The notes beneath the pieces were generated by a model that did not search any database, was not told the origin of the DNA, and was given only the letters and a program-made list of their open reading frames with translations. Shown one piece after another: positions 8,631-18,601 of a stretch of 64,000 bases of DNA. The DNA comes from Vibrio mytili (GTDB taxonomy: Bacteria; Pseudomonadota; Gammaproteobacteria; Enterobacterales; Vibrionaceae): NCBI RefSeq assembly GCF_000830505.1, contig NZ_JXOK01000046.1, positions 1 to 64,000 of the forward strand, written 5' to 3'. The position numbers and the translations under genes are program-made. Numbering within the stretch: position 1 is the stretch's first letter; every line of letters starts with the position of its first letter.

Positions 8631-10673
8631 ATGTCTAATCCACTTCTGACGTTTACGGATTTGCCTCCGTTTTCTCAAATTCAACCTGAACACATTCACC
8701 CAGCGGTAGAGCAAGCGATTAGCGATTGTCGCGCAAAAATTGATGAAGTTTTAAAAGACAATGCCAATCCAAGCTGGGAAAACGTCATCGCACCAATTGA
8801 AGAGGCGGATGATCGTCTTGGTCGTATTTGGTCACCAATCAGTCATATGAATTCGGTGGTGAACAGCGAAGCGCTCCGAGAGGCCTATGAAAGTTGTTTA
8901 CCTGCGCTATCTGAATACAGCACGTGGGTGGGGCAACATAAAGGGTTGTATGAAGCCTATAAAGCAATTAAAGCCAGCGATGAGTTTGCAACACTGACCC
9001 GCGCACAGCAAAAAACCATCACCGATGCACTGCGTGACTTTGAATTGTCTGGCATTGGTTTGCCGTCAGACGAGCAACACCGCTACGGTGAGATCAGCAA
9101 GCGTATGTCAGAGCTTGGTTCTAAGTTCTCTAATAACGTACTCGATGCGACGATGGGATGGACCAAGCACATTACCGATGAAAAAGAGTTGGCGGGTATG
9201 CCAGAATCGGCATTGGCAGCCGCCAAAGCTGCGGCTGAAGCGAAAGAATTGGATGGTTATCTCATCACTTTGGATATCCCGTCATATTTACCTGTCATGA
9301 CTTATTGTGATAACCAAGAACTGCGTAAAGAAGTGTACGAAGCTTACGTGACTCGCGCGTCAGACCGAGGTCCAAATGCTGGTAAGTGGGACAATACCGA
9401 TATTATTTCTGAGCAGTTAAAACTGCGCCACGAAATTTCTCGTATGTTAGGTTTCAATACTTACAGCGAGAAATCATTAGCAACGAAAATGGCAGAAACG
9501 CCAGATCAAGTGTTGGGCTTCCTCAATGATCTTGCGGTACGCGCTAAACCTCAAGGAGAACGCGAAGTTGAAGAACTGCGTCAGTTTACCAAAAGCGAGT
9601 TTGGCGTCGAAGAGCTTAATGTTTGGGATATTCCTTACTACAGCGAAAAGCAGAAACAACATCTGTTCCAAATCTCCGATGAAGAACTGCGTCCTTACTT
9701 CCCTGAATCCAAAGTGGTGAGTGGGTTGTTTGAGGTATTAAACCGTGTGTTCGGTATGAGTGTCAAAGAACGTTCTGGTATTGACACATGGCATGAGTCG
9801 GTTCGCTTCTTCGATATCTTTGATGCTGAAGGCGCGCTGCGTGGTAGCTTCTACCTCGATCTTTACGCACGTGAACACAAACGTGGTGGTGCGTGGATGG
9901 ATGACTGTCGTGGCCGTCGCATTACGCTATCTGGCGAACTGCAAACCCCAGTGGCTTACCTGACTTGTAACTTCAACCGACCAGTGGGTGACAAGCCTGC
10001 GCTGTTTACCCACGATGAAGTCGTGACCTTGTTCCACGAGTTTGGCCACGGCATTCACCATATGTTGACCCAAGTCGATACGGGAGCTGTATCTGGCATT
10101 AACGGTGTACCGTGGGATGCGGTTGAGCTGCCAAGTCAGTTCCTAGAAAACTGGTGTTGGGAAGAAGAGGCATTGGCCTTCATCTCGGGTCACTATGAAA
10201 CGGGCGAACCGTTACCAAAAGCGATGCTCGACAAAATGTTAGCCGCGAAGAACTTCCAATCGGCAATGGGTATTCTGCGCCAGCTTGAATTCGGTTTGTT
10301 CGATTTCACCTTGCACACGGAATACGATCCTGATGTAGGTGCTCAAGTGCTGGAAACGTTAGCGAAAGTGAAGCAAAAAGTGGCGGTTGTACCTGCGGTA
10401 GAGTGGGCGCGTTTCTCACACAGTTTTGCACACATTTTTGCTGGCGGTTACAGCGCTGGCTACTACAGCTACTTGTGGGCAGAGCTGCTCTCTTCAGATG
10501 CGTACTCACGCTTTGAAGAAGAAGGTATCTTTAACCAAGAGACGGGACGGAGCTTCCTTAACAACATCCTAGAAATGGGTGGCAGTGAAGAGCCGATGGA
10601 GTTGTTTAAACGCTTCCGTGGCCGTGAACCACAAATTGATGCCCTGTTGCGCCATTCAGGTATCGCCGCTTAA
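8631..10673 (+). CDS. prlC: Oligopeptidase A
   Basis: A 680-aa cytosolic M3 metallopeptidase that degrades short peptides, including cleaved signal peptides. The zinc motif HEFGH is in LFHEFGHGIHH (about residue 470), with the downstream Glu ligand region (VPWDAVELPSQFLENW). The start is at 8631 (MSNPLLTF) with AAAAGGAA about 8 bases upstream; an earlier alternative start at 8589 lies in untypical sequence. It is preceded by a sigma-32-like promoter and ends at a strong hairpin. It is divergent from rlmJ and convergent with asnC. Confidence 0.96.
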   Translation: MSNPLLTFTDLPPFSQIQPEHIHPAVEQAISDCRAKIDEVLKDNANPSWENVIAPIEEADDRLGRIWSPISHMNSVVNSEALREAYESCLPALSEYSTWVGQHKGLYEAYKAIKASDEFATLTRAQQKTITDALRDFELSGIGLPSDEQHRYGEISKRMSELGSKFSNNVLDATMGWTKHITDEKELAGMPESALAAAKAAAEAKELDGYLITLDIPSYLPVMTYCDNQELRKEVYEAYVTRASDRGPNAGKWDNTDIISEQLKLRHEISRMLGFNTYSEKSLATKMAETPDQVLGFLNDLAVRAKPQGEREVEELRQFTKSEFGVEELNVWDIPYYSEKQKQHLFQISDEELRPYFPESKVVSGLFEVLNRVFGMSVKERSGIDTWHESVRFFDIFDAEGALRGSFYLDLYAREHKRGGAWMDDCRGRRITLSGELQTPVAYLTCNFNRPVGDKPALFTHDEVVTLFHEFGHGIHHMLTQVDTGAVSGINGVPWDAVELPSQFLENWCWEEEALAFISGHYETGEPLPKAMLDKMLAAKNFQSAMGILRQLEFGLFDFTLHTEYDPDVGAQVLETLAKVKQKVAVVPAVEWARFSHSFAHIFAGGYSAGYYSYLWAELLSSDAYSRFEEEGIFNQETGRSFLNNILEMGGSEEPMELFKRFRGREPQIDALLRHSGIAA

Positions 10674-10692
10674 GCGCGAAGATAAACACAGA

Positions 10693-10717
10693 GGCCAACC
10701 ATACGGTTGGCCTTTTT
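10693..10717 (+). terminator. prlC terminator
   Basis: GGCCAACC-ATAC-GGTTGGCC followed by five Ts, 20 bases after the prlC stop and just before the convergent asnC stop. The left arm is not preceded by an A-run, so it favours the plus strand. Confidence 0.85.
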
Positions 10718-10732
10718 CATACCTTGGCCGAA

Positions 10733-11197
10733 TTATGGATTCACGTTACGGTTGATGGGGTTTTGCAGAGAGATCAAGGTCTCAGTGGACTGGACTTCAT
10801 CAATGGCTTGCAGCTTATCGATCAAAACAAACTGTAATTCTTCAATTGATCGACACATGAGTTTGACGAAAATGTTGTATGCCCCGGTGGTGTAATAAGC
10901 TTCAACGACCTCGTCGAGTGCATTGAGCTTTTCGAGTGCAGAGTGGTAATCACGAGCGGCATTGAGATTGATACCAATAAAACAGCACACGTCGTAGCCC
11001 AGCTTTTTGGTATTCACGATCACCTCGGTACCCTCAATGATCTCGGCTGACTTCATTTTTTCGATACGCACGTGAATAGTGGCAGGGCTAACATCGAACT
11101 GCTTGGCCATTTCTGCGTACGGTGTTCTCGCATCTGCCATTAGGGTTTTCAAAATTGCGCGATCGAGATCATCGAGTTTCGGTAAGCTCGCATTCAT
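10733..11197 (-). CDS. asnC: Lrp/AsnC-family regulator AsnC
   Basis: A 154-aa protein with the classic two-domain plan. The N-terminal winged helix-turn-helix is LDDLDRAILKTLMADARTPY followed by SPATIHVRIEKM, and the C-terminal RAM ligand-binding domain contains YYTTGAYNIFV. Length and sequence fit AsnC, which responds to asparagine and controls asparagine synthesis genes; no asnA lies in this window. It is divergent from rsmJ with a 123-base shared upstream region. Confidence 0.88.
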   Translation of the reverse strand: MNASLPKLDDLDRAILKTLMADARTPYAEMAKQFDVSPATIHVRIEKMKSAEIIEGTEVIVNTKKLGYDVCCFIGINLNAARDYHSALEKLNALDEVVEAYYTTGAYNIFVKLMCRSIEELQFVLIDKLQAIDEVQSTETLISLQNPINRNVNP

Positions 11198-11320
11198 ACG
11201 ATTCGTTCCATAGGGTTTAGGACAGTGGGTTCATTTTAGCCCGCTTCGCAGTTACTGCAACAAAACCCGTTGTAAGGTAAACTCAGCACCAGTAAGTACG
11301 ATTTTTATTGGAGCCCTCTT

Positions 11321-12099
11321 TTGCTACTGCAATTGATTTGTGAAGACCCGTCTCAACAAGCACACCTTGATGAGCTTGCTGCTCGTTGGCAACTGACTCA
11401 TAGCGAAGACAGTGTGTTTGCTTTGGTACTGACTGCTGAACGTTTAGAGCTACGTAAAGTTGATGAGCCAAAGCTGGGTGCGATTTTCGTCGACTTGATC
11501 GGCGGTGCGGTCGGTCACCGTCGTAAATTCGGTGGTGGAAAGGGTCAAGCCATCGCAAAAGCCGCAGGCTTGAATAAAGGGCAACGCCCACGATACTTGA
11601 TGGTACTGCGGGCTTAGGCCGAGATGCGTTTGTGCTGGCCTCTCTGGGGTGTAACGTGCAAATGGTAGAGCGTCATCCCGTCGTTGCCGCTTTACTGGAT
11701 GATGGCTTAGCACGAGCAAAACAAGATCCTGAAATTGGAGTTTGGGTCTCGGAACGAATGTCATTGCTTCATGCTTCCAGTCATGATGCGTTGGAGAAAC
11801 TGGCGCAAGACAACGATTTTGTCAGGCCCGATGTGGTCTATCTTGACCCCATGTACCCACATCCGGAAAACAAAAAGAAATCGGCATTAGTCAAAAAAGA
11901 GATGAGAGTATTCCAATCACTGGTTGGCGCGGATTTGGATGCCGATGAACTCTTACAACCTGCCATGACATTGGCAACAAAACGTGTTGTTGTTAAGCGT
12001 CCAGATTATGCCAATTGGCTGCACGATAAAAAGCCAAGTATGGCAATCGAAACCAAAAAAAATCGCTTTGATGTGTACGTCAAAGCTTCAATGGCATAA
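11321..12099 (+). CDS. rsmJ: 16S rRNA (guanine-1516 N2) methyltransferase RsmJ, frame broken once
   Basis: Two frames make one protein of about 259 aa. The first (from a TTG at 11321 with TTGGAG just upstream) ends in KAAGLNKG then shifts. The second starts inside [11 protein letters not shown], the SAM-binding motif that is split by the break, and continues through [11 protein letters not shown] (catalytic DPMYP) to 12099. Adding one G to GGG at 11579-11581 restores [15 protein letters not shown] exactly. It methylates G1516 of 16S rRNA. The break is probably a sequence error. An inverted repeat CACAGCG/CGCTGTG follows the gene but lacks a T-run. Confidence 0.88.
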
Positions 12100-12282
12100 C
12101 TTTCTGACACGATTCATTTTCTTGTTCACAGCGTGGTTTATCGCGCTGTGACGACACCTTTCTTTTCATCTTTCCCGGAACAGTTTTTTCTTGCCTAATT
12201 AGCGGGCTGACTGTATATCTAAGTAAGAATTATTATTATTTCACGCTCAGTGAAGTAATCATTAGCTTGCTGGAGTCTGTAT

Positions 12283-12852
12283 ATGGCGAAACGCTTATGT
12301 AAAATGAATCGTAAACAGATCGCGACCAACCTTGGTGATATTCATCGTTTGGTGGTGGCGCCAAAGTTTGTTTGTCGCTCGTGTGCGCGCTCTTCCGCCG
12401 CTAAAGATACTTTGTGTAAGCCTGCGGCTATTCCACCGCAAGCTTGCCAAGACAAGTCACTTAACGAGCAGCAAGAGTGCGGGCTGTTGGCTGAAGCGTT
12501 GCCGACACCTCCATCTCTGGTTACAACCAAGCCTGCAGTTGAGAAAGCGGCGATTGTTCAGCGCGTCGTGGAAAAAGTAAAAGAGAAAAAACAGGCGGAA
12601 AAACGAACCTCTTCAGCCAGTCTTTCAGTCTCTGAACGATTTGATTTCACAGACAAGAAATCATTGAAAAAAGCTAAAAAGGCACTGAAAAAACAGTACA
12701 AGCAGCAGAAGAAGCTACTCAAATTCGCGAAGAAGCAGCAAAAGTTGCTCAAGCGTCAACGTAAGTTAGAAGTGCGCAATGCGAAGCTCGAAGTGCTGCT
12801 CCCAATGCCCAGCCCTGTGATAAACGAGCCCCCTCACGGCAAGGTACACTGA
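12283..12852 (+). CDS. Lysine-rich protein of unknown function
   Basis: A 189-aa protein; I do not recognise a family with confidence. A start with GGAG about 9 bases upstream and a strong terminator after the stop support a real gene. The N-terminal 65 residues contain paired cysteines (VCRSCARSS, later C46, C55 and C66), which could bind metal. The middle is proline-rich, and residues about 130-175 are extremely lysine-rich (KKSLKKAKKALKKQYKQQKK), probably a long charged helix that could bind nucleic acid. There is no signal peptide or membrane segment. It stands alone between rsmJ and a DMT transporter. Confidence 0.75.
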   Translation: MAKRLCKMNRKQIATNLGDIHRLVVAPKFVCRSCARSSAAKDTLCKPAAIPPQACQDKSLNEQQECGLLAEALPTPPSLVTTKPAVEKAAIVQRVVEKVKEKKQAEKRTSSASLSVSERFDFTDKKSLKKAKKALKKQYKQQKKLLKFAKKQQKLLKRQRKLEVRNAKLEVLLPMPSPVINEPPHGKVH

Positions 12853-12870
12853 GTGTGGTCAGATATAGAT

Positions 12871-12902
12871 AAAAACGCTCTCCATTGGGAGAGCGTTTTT
12901 TT
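12871..12902. terminator. Bidirectional terminator
   Basis: ACGCTCTCC-ATT-GGGAGAGCGT, preceded by five As and followed by seven Ts, lies between the convergent genes ending at 12852 and 12917. It can serve both strands. Confidence 0.9.
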
Positions 12903-12916
12903 GAATTGAGTTTGTC

Positions 12917-13795
12917 TTACTTGTTGGCGTAACTCATCTCAGCCCGCTTTTTGACCCAAGTTTCGTTGACCCAAAGAGAAAAGATGATAATGGCACCACC
13001 AATCGCCAAGCGAGTGATGTCGACATCTCGATTCCAAATCACGATATTGACAATCAAGCCCGCTGGAACCAGCGCGTTATTCATGACTGCAAGTGCGCCT
13101 GCATTGACTAAGGTCGCACCTTTATTCCAGGCGAAGTAACCAAAGCCTGACGCGATTAAACCAAGGTAAGTGAGAATACCCCATTGTGTCGCGGTGGTTG
13201 GTAGCTTGTCGAGGTTACCCATCAGTGCAAATGCCACGGTGGCAACGCACAGTGCACCGAGGTAAAAGTACCCAAAGACGGTATGCTGAGGGAGATCAAT
13301 AGGTTCACTTTCCATAATGTATTTGTACCCCACCTGACCGATAGCAAAGCACAAGTTCGCTCCCTGTACGACGAGAAAACCCATTAAAAAGTTTTCGTTC
13401 ACACCGGAAAATTTAATCCATGCGGCGCCGACGACAGCAATGAGTGCTGTCACTAAATACCACGGTGAAAAACGCCCTTTGAGTAAGTCATAGATCAGTG
13501 TGACGTAGATTGGGGTAAATACGGTGAAGAGCAGCACTTCTGGTACAGAAAGGAGTAAAAAAGACTGGTAGTAGAAGCAGTACATTAATCCAAGCTGGAA
13601 ACCGCCCACGATCATCAGTTTTGCGATCAACGATTTACTTACGCCACGGAATTTTAAAAACGGAATAAACACGAGACTGGCGAGCGCCACACGCATCCAA
13701 ACCGAAAACCAAGAATCAACCTGACCAGCGAGATAAACGCCGATCAGGCTAAATGAGAATGCCCAAAGTAGGGTGACTGCGGATAGATAAGCCAT
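12917..13795 (-). CDS. DMT-superfamily (EamA) transporter
   Basis: A 292-aa inner-membrane protein with about ten hydrophobic segments in two EamA repeats (for example YLSAVTLLWAFSFSLIGVYL and GILTYLGLIASGFGYFAWN). The C-terminus KKRAEMSYANK is basic. The family exports metabolites or amino acids; the substrate cannot be told from sequence. It lies downstream of uspA on the same strand, 64 bases apart, so co-transcription is possible. Confidence 0.85.
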   Translation of the reverse strand: MAYLSAVTLLWAFSFSLIGVYLAGQVDSWFSVWMRVALASLVFIPFLKFRGVSKSLIAKLMIVGGFQLGLMYCFYYQSFLLLSVPEVLLFTVFTPIYVTLIYDLLKGRFSPWYLVTALIAVVGAAWIKFSGVNENFLMGFLVVQGANLCFAIGQVGYKYIMESEPIDLPQHTVFGYFYLGALCVATVAFALMGNLDKLPTTATQWGILTYLGLIASGFGYFAWNKGATLVNAGALAVMNNALVPAGLIVNIVIWNRDVDITRLAIGGAIIIFSLWVNETWVKKRAEMSYANK

Positions 13796-13859
13796 GGATG
13801 AGAATCTTTATCAACAACAAATGTGCTCGCAGTCTAACCAAGTTTTACCGCTGCGCCAA

Positions 13860-14285
13860 TCAGTCTTTTAGCGGTACGACCAGCATATCGACTGGAGAGC
13901 AGTTGATCAGCTGTCGAGTGGAGGAAAGAATCTTGCTCCAGAAGTCTTGGTGGTGACCACACACAACCAAGTCAATCTTGTAATCTTTAATGGTGTCGCA
14001 CAGTTCATTGCTTAAGTCACCGCTACCAACCAGCGTATGAGTGATAGGGTATTCAGCGTATTCTGTAAAATTCGCTAATTGTGTGCGTGACGCTTCCATT
14101 GCTTGGTGTTGCGCTTCCGCCATATTGATGTCAATCAGACCTGTGTAGAGTTCTGCGTAGTTCACATCGATGTGAATGAAAGAGACTTTCGCATCCAGAG
14201 GTTTTGCCAGTGACACGGCCTTCTTAATTAATACTTTACTGTCGTCTGACAGATCGACGGCCACAAGTATGTGTTTGTAACTCAT
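13860..14285 (-). CDS. uspA: Universal stress protein UspA
   Basis: A 141-aa cytosolic protein with the standard start ([16 protein letters not shown]) and C-terminal end ([12 protein letters not shown]). It lacks the G-2x-G-9x-G(S/T) ATP-binding motif, as expected of the UspA rather than the UspF/G branch. RBS GGAGATAGC precedes the ATG. It is divergent from ftnA; uspB follows nearby, recalling the E. coli uspA/uspB pairing. Confidence 0.92.
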   Translation of the reverse strand: MSYKHILVAVDLSDDSKVLIKKAVSLAKPLDAKVSFIHIDVNYAELYTGLIDINMAEAQHQAMEASRTQLANFTEYAEYPITHTLVGSGDLSNELCDTIKDYKIDLVVCGHHQDFWSKILSSTRQLINCSPVDMLVVPLKD

Positions 14286-14461
14286 ATTGCTATCTCCTTG
14301 GTAAGGTCATAGTTTCAGATTAGCACTAACCCTTAATAAATTTTGCTAAAGTGATCTCATATCATTATATGTGAGTACATATGTTTATTATCAGTTCACG
14401 GTCTTATGTGACTAATCATGTTATAGTTATATGAATCGCATGCATATATTTAGGAGTTAAC

Positions 14462-14988
14462 ATGTTGTCTCAAACTATGGTCGAGCAATTGAATGAGCAA
14501 ATTAACCTAGAATTTTTCTCATCCAATCTATACTTACAGATGAGTGCTTGGTGTGAAGACAAAGGTTTTGAGGGTGCGGCTGAGTTTCTACGCGGCCATG
14601 CGGCTGAAGAAATGGAGCACATGCAGCGTCTATTTACCTACGTAAGTGAAACGGGTGCATTGCCAATCTTAGGCGCAATTGATGCTCCAAAACACGATTT
14701 CGCAAGCTTGGTGATGTCTTCCGTGAAACATACGAACATGAGCAGATGATTACGGAAAAAATCAATAAGCTTGCGCACGGTGCGTTTACCAGCCAAGACT
14801 ACTCAACGTTTAACTTCCTACAGTGGTACGTGGCCGAGCAGCACGAAGAAGAGAAGTTGTTTAAAGGGATTTTAGATAAGATCGAATTAGTTGGTGAAGA
14901 TGGAAAGGCACTGTTCTTCATCGATAAAGATCTGGCACAAATGGCGAAAGAAGGTTCATCTTCAATTTTGGATGCTCCAGCTGTATAA
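14462..14988 (+). CDS. ftnA: Non-haem ferritin FtnA, frame broken once
   Basis: Iron-storage ferritin of about 176 aa. The first frame holds the N-terminal half with ferroxidase ligands ([29 protein letters not shown]). The second holds [12 protein letters not shown] and [13 protein letters not shown]. One extra G at GG 14710-14711 restores [15 protein letters not shown], a normal ferritin sequence. All visible iron ligands are intact, so a sequence error is more likely than a dead gene. RBS TAGGAG precedes the ATG. It is divergent from uspA. Confidence 0.9.
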
Positions 14989-15062
14989 GGCGCTTACTAG
15001 CGTGAACTACAGCGGTTAAAAGACGCAGTACATGTTCGTCTTTTTCTCTTGAGCATTTTTGA

Positions 15063-15404
<342 letters not shown>

Positions 15405-15500
15405 GTTTTATGTCTTGATAAGGGAAGCCTTGAGAGGGCGCTTGGAATTTAAGCGCTTTTCCCGAGATAGATTTCTCGGTAGAATATTGGCCAACAAAGC

Positions 15501-15529
15501 AAGGATGTGCACTCAGCACATCCTTTTTT
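15501..15529 (+). terminator. Terminator upstream of the YhiN-type gene
   Basis: AAGGATGTGC-ACTCA-GCACATCCTT followed by a T-run, a perfect 10-bp stem. It ends transcription from uspB; a weaker GCGCTT/AAGCGC hairpin lies at about 15438-15457. Confidence 0.88.
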
Positions 15530-15560
15530 ATTTTGTATTTTGGATATCTGAGCGTTACCG

Positions 15561-16754
15561 ATGAGCAAGAAATTTGATGTTGTAGTGATTGGCGCGGGTG
15601 CTGCGGGGTTGATGTGTGCGGCAGAAGCAGGCAAGCGAGGTCGACGTGTATTGGTGCTCGATCATGCCAAAAAACCTGGGCGAAAAATCCTTATCTCAGG
15701 CGGTGGCCGCTGTAACTTCACCAATTACGACGTCTCAGCGAATAACTATTTGTGTCAAAATCCACACTTCGTTAAGTCGGCGCTCTCTCAGTACACTAAC
15801 TGGGATTTTATCGCGATGGTCAGCAAGCACGGCATTGAGTTTGAAGAGCGTGATCATGGCCAGTTATTTTGTGTTGACGCCTTTACTGCCAAAGATATCG
15901 TCAAAATGCTGCTAGCAGAATGCGACATGCCAAATATTGAGCAGCGCTACCAATGTGATGTCCACTCGATTGAGAAAGTTGAAGAAGGCTTTCGCCTGCT
16001 TTCGGGTACGGAACAGGTCGAGTGCGAGACTCTGGTTATCGCGACGGGTGGTTTATCGATGCCAAAGCTTGGGGCGACGCCATTTGGTTACAAAGTTGCA
16101 CAGCAGTTTGGTCTTCCTGTTATTCCAACGACGGCGGGTCTTGTGCCATTTACGCTGCATAAAGAAGACAAAGAAGACTTTGCTGAGCTGTCTGGCATCG
16201 CGGTACCTGCGGAAATCACCGCGGAAGATGGCACCATGTTCAAAGAGGCCCTGCTGTTCACGCACCGAGGCTTATCAGGCCCTGCTGTTTTACAGATTTC
16301 TTCATTCTGGCGAGCAGGTCAGCGGGTATCGATTAACCTAGTTCCAAACGATGATGTTGCCGAACTATTAGAGCGCAGCCGTGAAAAACATCCCAATCAA
16401 TCGCTTAAGAATACCCTTGCGAAGGTACTACCCAAACGCTTAGTTGAAGTCTTGATAGAGCGTAAAGAGCTGATCGATAAACCGCTCAAACAGTTCAATC
16501 AGAAAGAACTTTCCGCAATAGCTGAACGTTTAGAGCATTGGGATATCGCGCCGAATGGGACTGAAGGCTATCGAACGGCAGAAGTGACTCTTGGTGGTGT
16601 GGATACCGATCACTTGTCATCGAAAACCATGGAGTGTAAAAACATCAAAGGGCTGTACTTCATTGGTGAAGTCATGGACGTAACGGGTTGGTTAGGCGGC
16701 TACAACTTCCAGTGGTGCTGGTCGAGCGGTTTTGTTGCGGGCCAGTGGGTGTAG
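15561..16754 (+). CDS. YhiN/HI0933-family FAD-dependent oxidoreductase
   Basis: A 397-aa flavoprotein. The N-terminal dinucleotide motif GAGAAGLMCAAEAGKRG is followed by KPGRKILISGGGRCNFTN, the signature of the HI0933/YhiN family. The C-terminus has VTLGGVDTDHLSSKTM and the FAD contact GLYFIGEVMDVTGWLGGYN. The physiological substrate of this family is not established. It has its own upstream terminator and a shared downstream terminator. Confidence 0.9.
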   Translation: MSKKFDVVVIGAGAAGLMCAAEAGKRGRRVLVLDHAKKPGRKILISGGGRCNFTNYDVSANNYLCQNPHFVKSALSQYTNWDFIAMVSKHGIEFEERDHGQLFCVDAFTAKDIVKMLLAECDMPNIEQRYQCDVHSIEKVEEGFRLLSGTEQVECETLVIATGGLSMPKLGATPFGYKVAQQFGLPVIPTTAGLVPFTLHKEDKEDFAELSGIAVPAEITAEDGTMFKEALLFTHRGLSGPAVLQISSFWRAGQRVSINLVPNDDVAELLERSREKHPNQSLKNTLAKVLPKRLVEVLIERKELIDKPLKQFNQKELSAIAERLEHWDIAPNGTEGYRTAEVTLGGVDTDHLSSKTMECKNIKGLYFIGEVMDVTGWLGGYNFQWCWSSGFVAGQWV

Positions 16755-16776
16755 AGCTGGATATTGATAAATTGAT

Positions 16777-16813
16777 AAAAAGGAGCACGTAATCGAACTT
16801 AGTGCTCCTTTTT
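16777..16813. terminator. Bidirectional terminator
   Basis: AAAAAGGAGCAC (16777-16788) pairs perfectly with GTGCTCCTTTTT (16802-16813). It lies between the convergent flavoprotein and sigma-54 activator genes. Confidence 0.9.
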
Positions 16814-16826
16814 CGTTTTGCACAGG

Positions 16827-18170
16827 CTACTCGTCTTGATACTTCTCGAGTTTGTTATAGAGCGTTTTAACGCTGATACCTAGCTCCTGAGCGGATTCTG
16901 TTTTGTTACCTTGATTTTCTTCTAGCGTGTTGAGAATGGCGGCTTTTTCTAAATCTTCTAGAGATACGCCTGCTGGCACTAGATCTTCGATACTGGTGCC
17001 ACTTTCGAGGGGTGGGGTATCAAATATCAAGTGTTCATCGCAAATGGTGTCATCGGCTAAAATAAACGCACGCTCAATGGTGTGTTTCAATTCACGCACA
17101 TTCCCTGGCCAGTCATGCATGGCGATTTTCTGGATCGCAGAATCGAGAATGGTTTTGGTTTTAGATTCATGCGCATTGCGGTGGGCGATAAAATGTTTCG
17201 CGAGTCCAACAATATCACTGCCTCGTTCTCGCAATGGTGGGATGGTCAATGGGAAGTGCGATAACCGGAAAAACAGATCCTCACGCAAGAACTGTTCTTC
17301 GATAGCGATTTTAGGATCTCTGTTCGTCGCGGCAATGATTCGAGTATTAGCAATATGAACCGTATTGCTGCCGACTGGACGGTACTCACCGGTTTCCAAT
17401 ACACGTAATAACTTCACTTGGTGCTCTATCGGCATTTCGGTGATTTCATCTAAAAATAACGTGCCACCTTCTGCCTGTTTAAATACGCCTTGGTGCGTTT
17501 TGTTCGCTCCGGTAAATGCGCCCTTTTCATGCCCAAACAATTCACTGTCGACCAACTCTGGGCTGATGGCTCCACAGTTAATCGCGATAAATGGTTGTTG
17601 CTTGCGATCGCTTGCCAAATGAATAGTTTGCGCCACCAACTCTTTACCTGCACCACTTTCACCAACAACAAGCACGTTAGCTTCTGTTTTCGCTACGCGT
17701 CGGATCATGCGATAGAGTTGGTGCATAGGCGATGAAGATCCGACTAAAAGACCAAATTGATCCAAGTCGCTAGTGGAAACTTTAAGCCCTTGGTCCTGCT
17801 TGTGCTGATAGTATTGGCTGACTTCGCTTAAGGTATCGGACAATATAGAAATGTTGACCGGCTTTCTATAGTGGAACGCCGCTCCTAAGTTCATGAGCTT
17901 ATCGAGGTTTTCGTTTGGAGCGCCAGAGCTAATAATGATCAAGTCAGCATCGTAATTATTTTCGATATCGGAAAGGCGCTGGTAATCGGCATGAGTAAAG
18001 CGGTCTATTTCAACAATCGCAACTTCCGGTTTGAGGTGAAGATAGTTTTCAATCCAATTGTCTTCGGCATCTGCATCATAAAGACGGAATTTGTTCAGCT
18101 CCTCGCAAGAAGTAATGTCATCCTTGAGTATCGGGTCTTGTATTTTTAGAAACAGGCTTGGCAACGACAT
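16827..18170 (-). CDS. Sigma-54-dependent transcriptional activator
   Basis: A 447-aa enhancer-binding protein. Residues 1-125 form a receiver-like domain with Asp56 (VEIDRF) and a Lys-Pro pair at 103-104, but it lacks the usual acidic pocket and MPG motif, so phosphorylation is doubtful. The AAA+ domain has Walker A GESGAGKE (170-177), the sigma-54 contact loop GAFTGA (217-222), Walker B GGTLFLDE and the arginine-finger region LREDLFFRL. The C-terminus is a Fis-type helix-turn-helix (NKTESAQELGISVKTLYNKL). No kinase gene is adjacent. It is divergent from a BON gene that has a sigma-54-like promoter, so local control is likely. I do not recognise the specific family member. Confidence 0.9.
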   Translation of the reverse strand: MSLPSLFLKIQDPILKDDITSCEELNKFRLYDADAEDNWIENYLHLKPEVAIVEIDRFTHADYQRLSDIENNYDADLIIISSGAPNENLDKLMNLGAAFHYRKPVNISILSDTLSEVSQYYQHKQDQGLKVSTSDLDQFGLLVGSSSPMHQLYRMIRRVAKTEANVLVVGESGAGKELVAQTIHLASDRKQQPFIAINCGAISPELVDSELFGHEKGAFTGANKTHQGVFKQAEGGTLFLDEITEMPIEHQVKLLRVLETGEYRPVGSNTVHIANTRIIAATNRDPKIAIEEQFLREDLFFRLSHFPLTIPPLRERGSDIVGLAKHFIAHRNAHESKTKTILDSAIQKIAMHDWPGNVRELKHTIERAFILADDTICDEHLIFDTPPLESGTSIEDLVPAGVSLEDLEKAAILNTLEENQGNKTESAQELGISVKTLYNKLEKYQDE

Positions 18171-18550
18171 AGAAATGTCCTCTTTACTATGAGAGAAACA
18201 ATGTACGTCGATTACTCTACCTGCACAAGAAAAAATACGGTTAAGACTATTTTAGGGCATTATCAGGTATTTATATGTTGAAGATGTTTCCTCTATTTAT
18301 TAATAAAAGACTGAATGCGTTCTTTATCATTAATTAACGGTTTTCATGCGGTCAAAATTAACTTTTTAATTAGCCTTACTTCGAAAAAACTTTACGTATG
18401 TACTGTTTCTTGGTTGCTAGCTTATTTGGGTTGATTACTGATAAAAATTTACACTTCGTCTGTGTAAATAATTCATATCTGTGCCAGTTATCTTCCCTCC
18501 GATGTGTGTGTTTTTGGTTTTAGTTCTTTATAAACAGTATTTTATGAAGT

Positions 18551-18566
18551 TGGCATGCGCTTTGCT
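18551..18566 (+). promoter_or_regulatory. Sigma-54-like promoter of the BON-domain gene
   Basis: TGGCATG-CGCT-TTGCT matches the -24/-12 consensus TGGCACG-N4-TTGCW at all but one position, with correct GG-GC spacing. It lies 36 bases before the ATG at 18602. The upstream 18171-18550 stretch is AT-rich, has no gene that I can support, and is where activator sites would be expected. Confidence 0.65.
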
Positions 18567-18601
18567 TTTATTAAAATACAACGTCATAAAGGAGAGCAAC
18601 C

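Noticed and set aside
11632..12099. A separate methyltransferase gene after rsmJ
   Set aside because: It begins in the middle of the SAM-binding motif and is the second part of rsmJ after a one-base deletion.
18475..18490. Sigma-54 promoter for the activator gene (TGGCAC on the minus strand near 18481)
   Set aside because: The -12 GC is missing at the needed distance.
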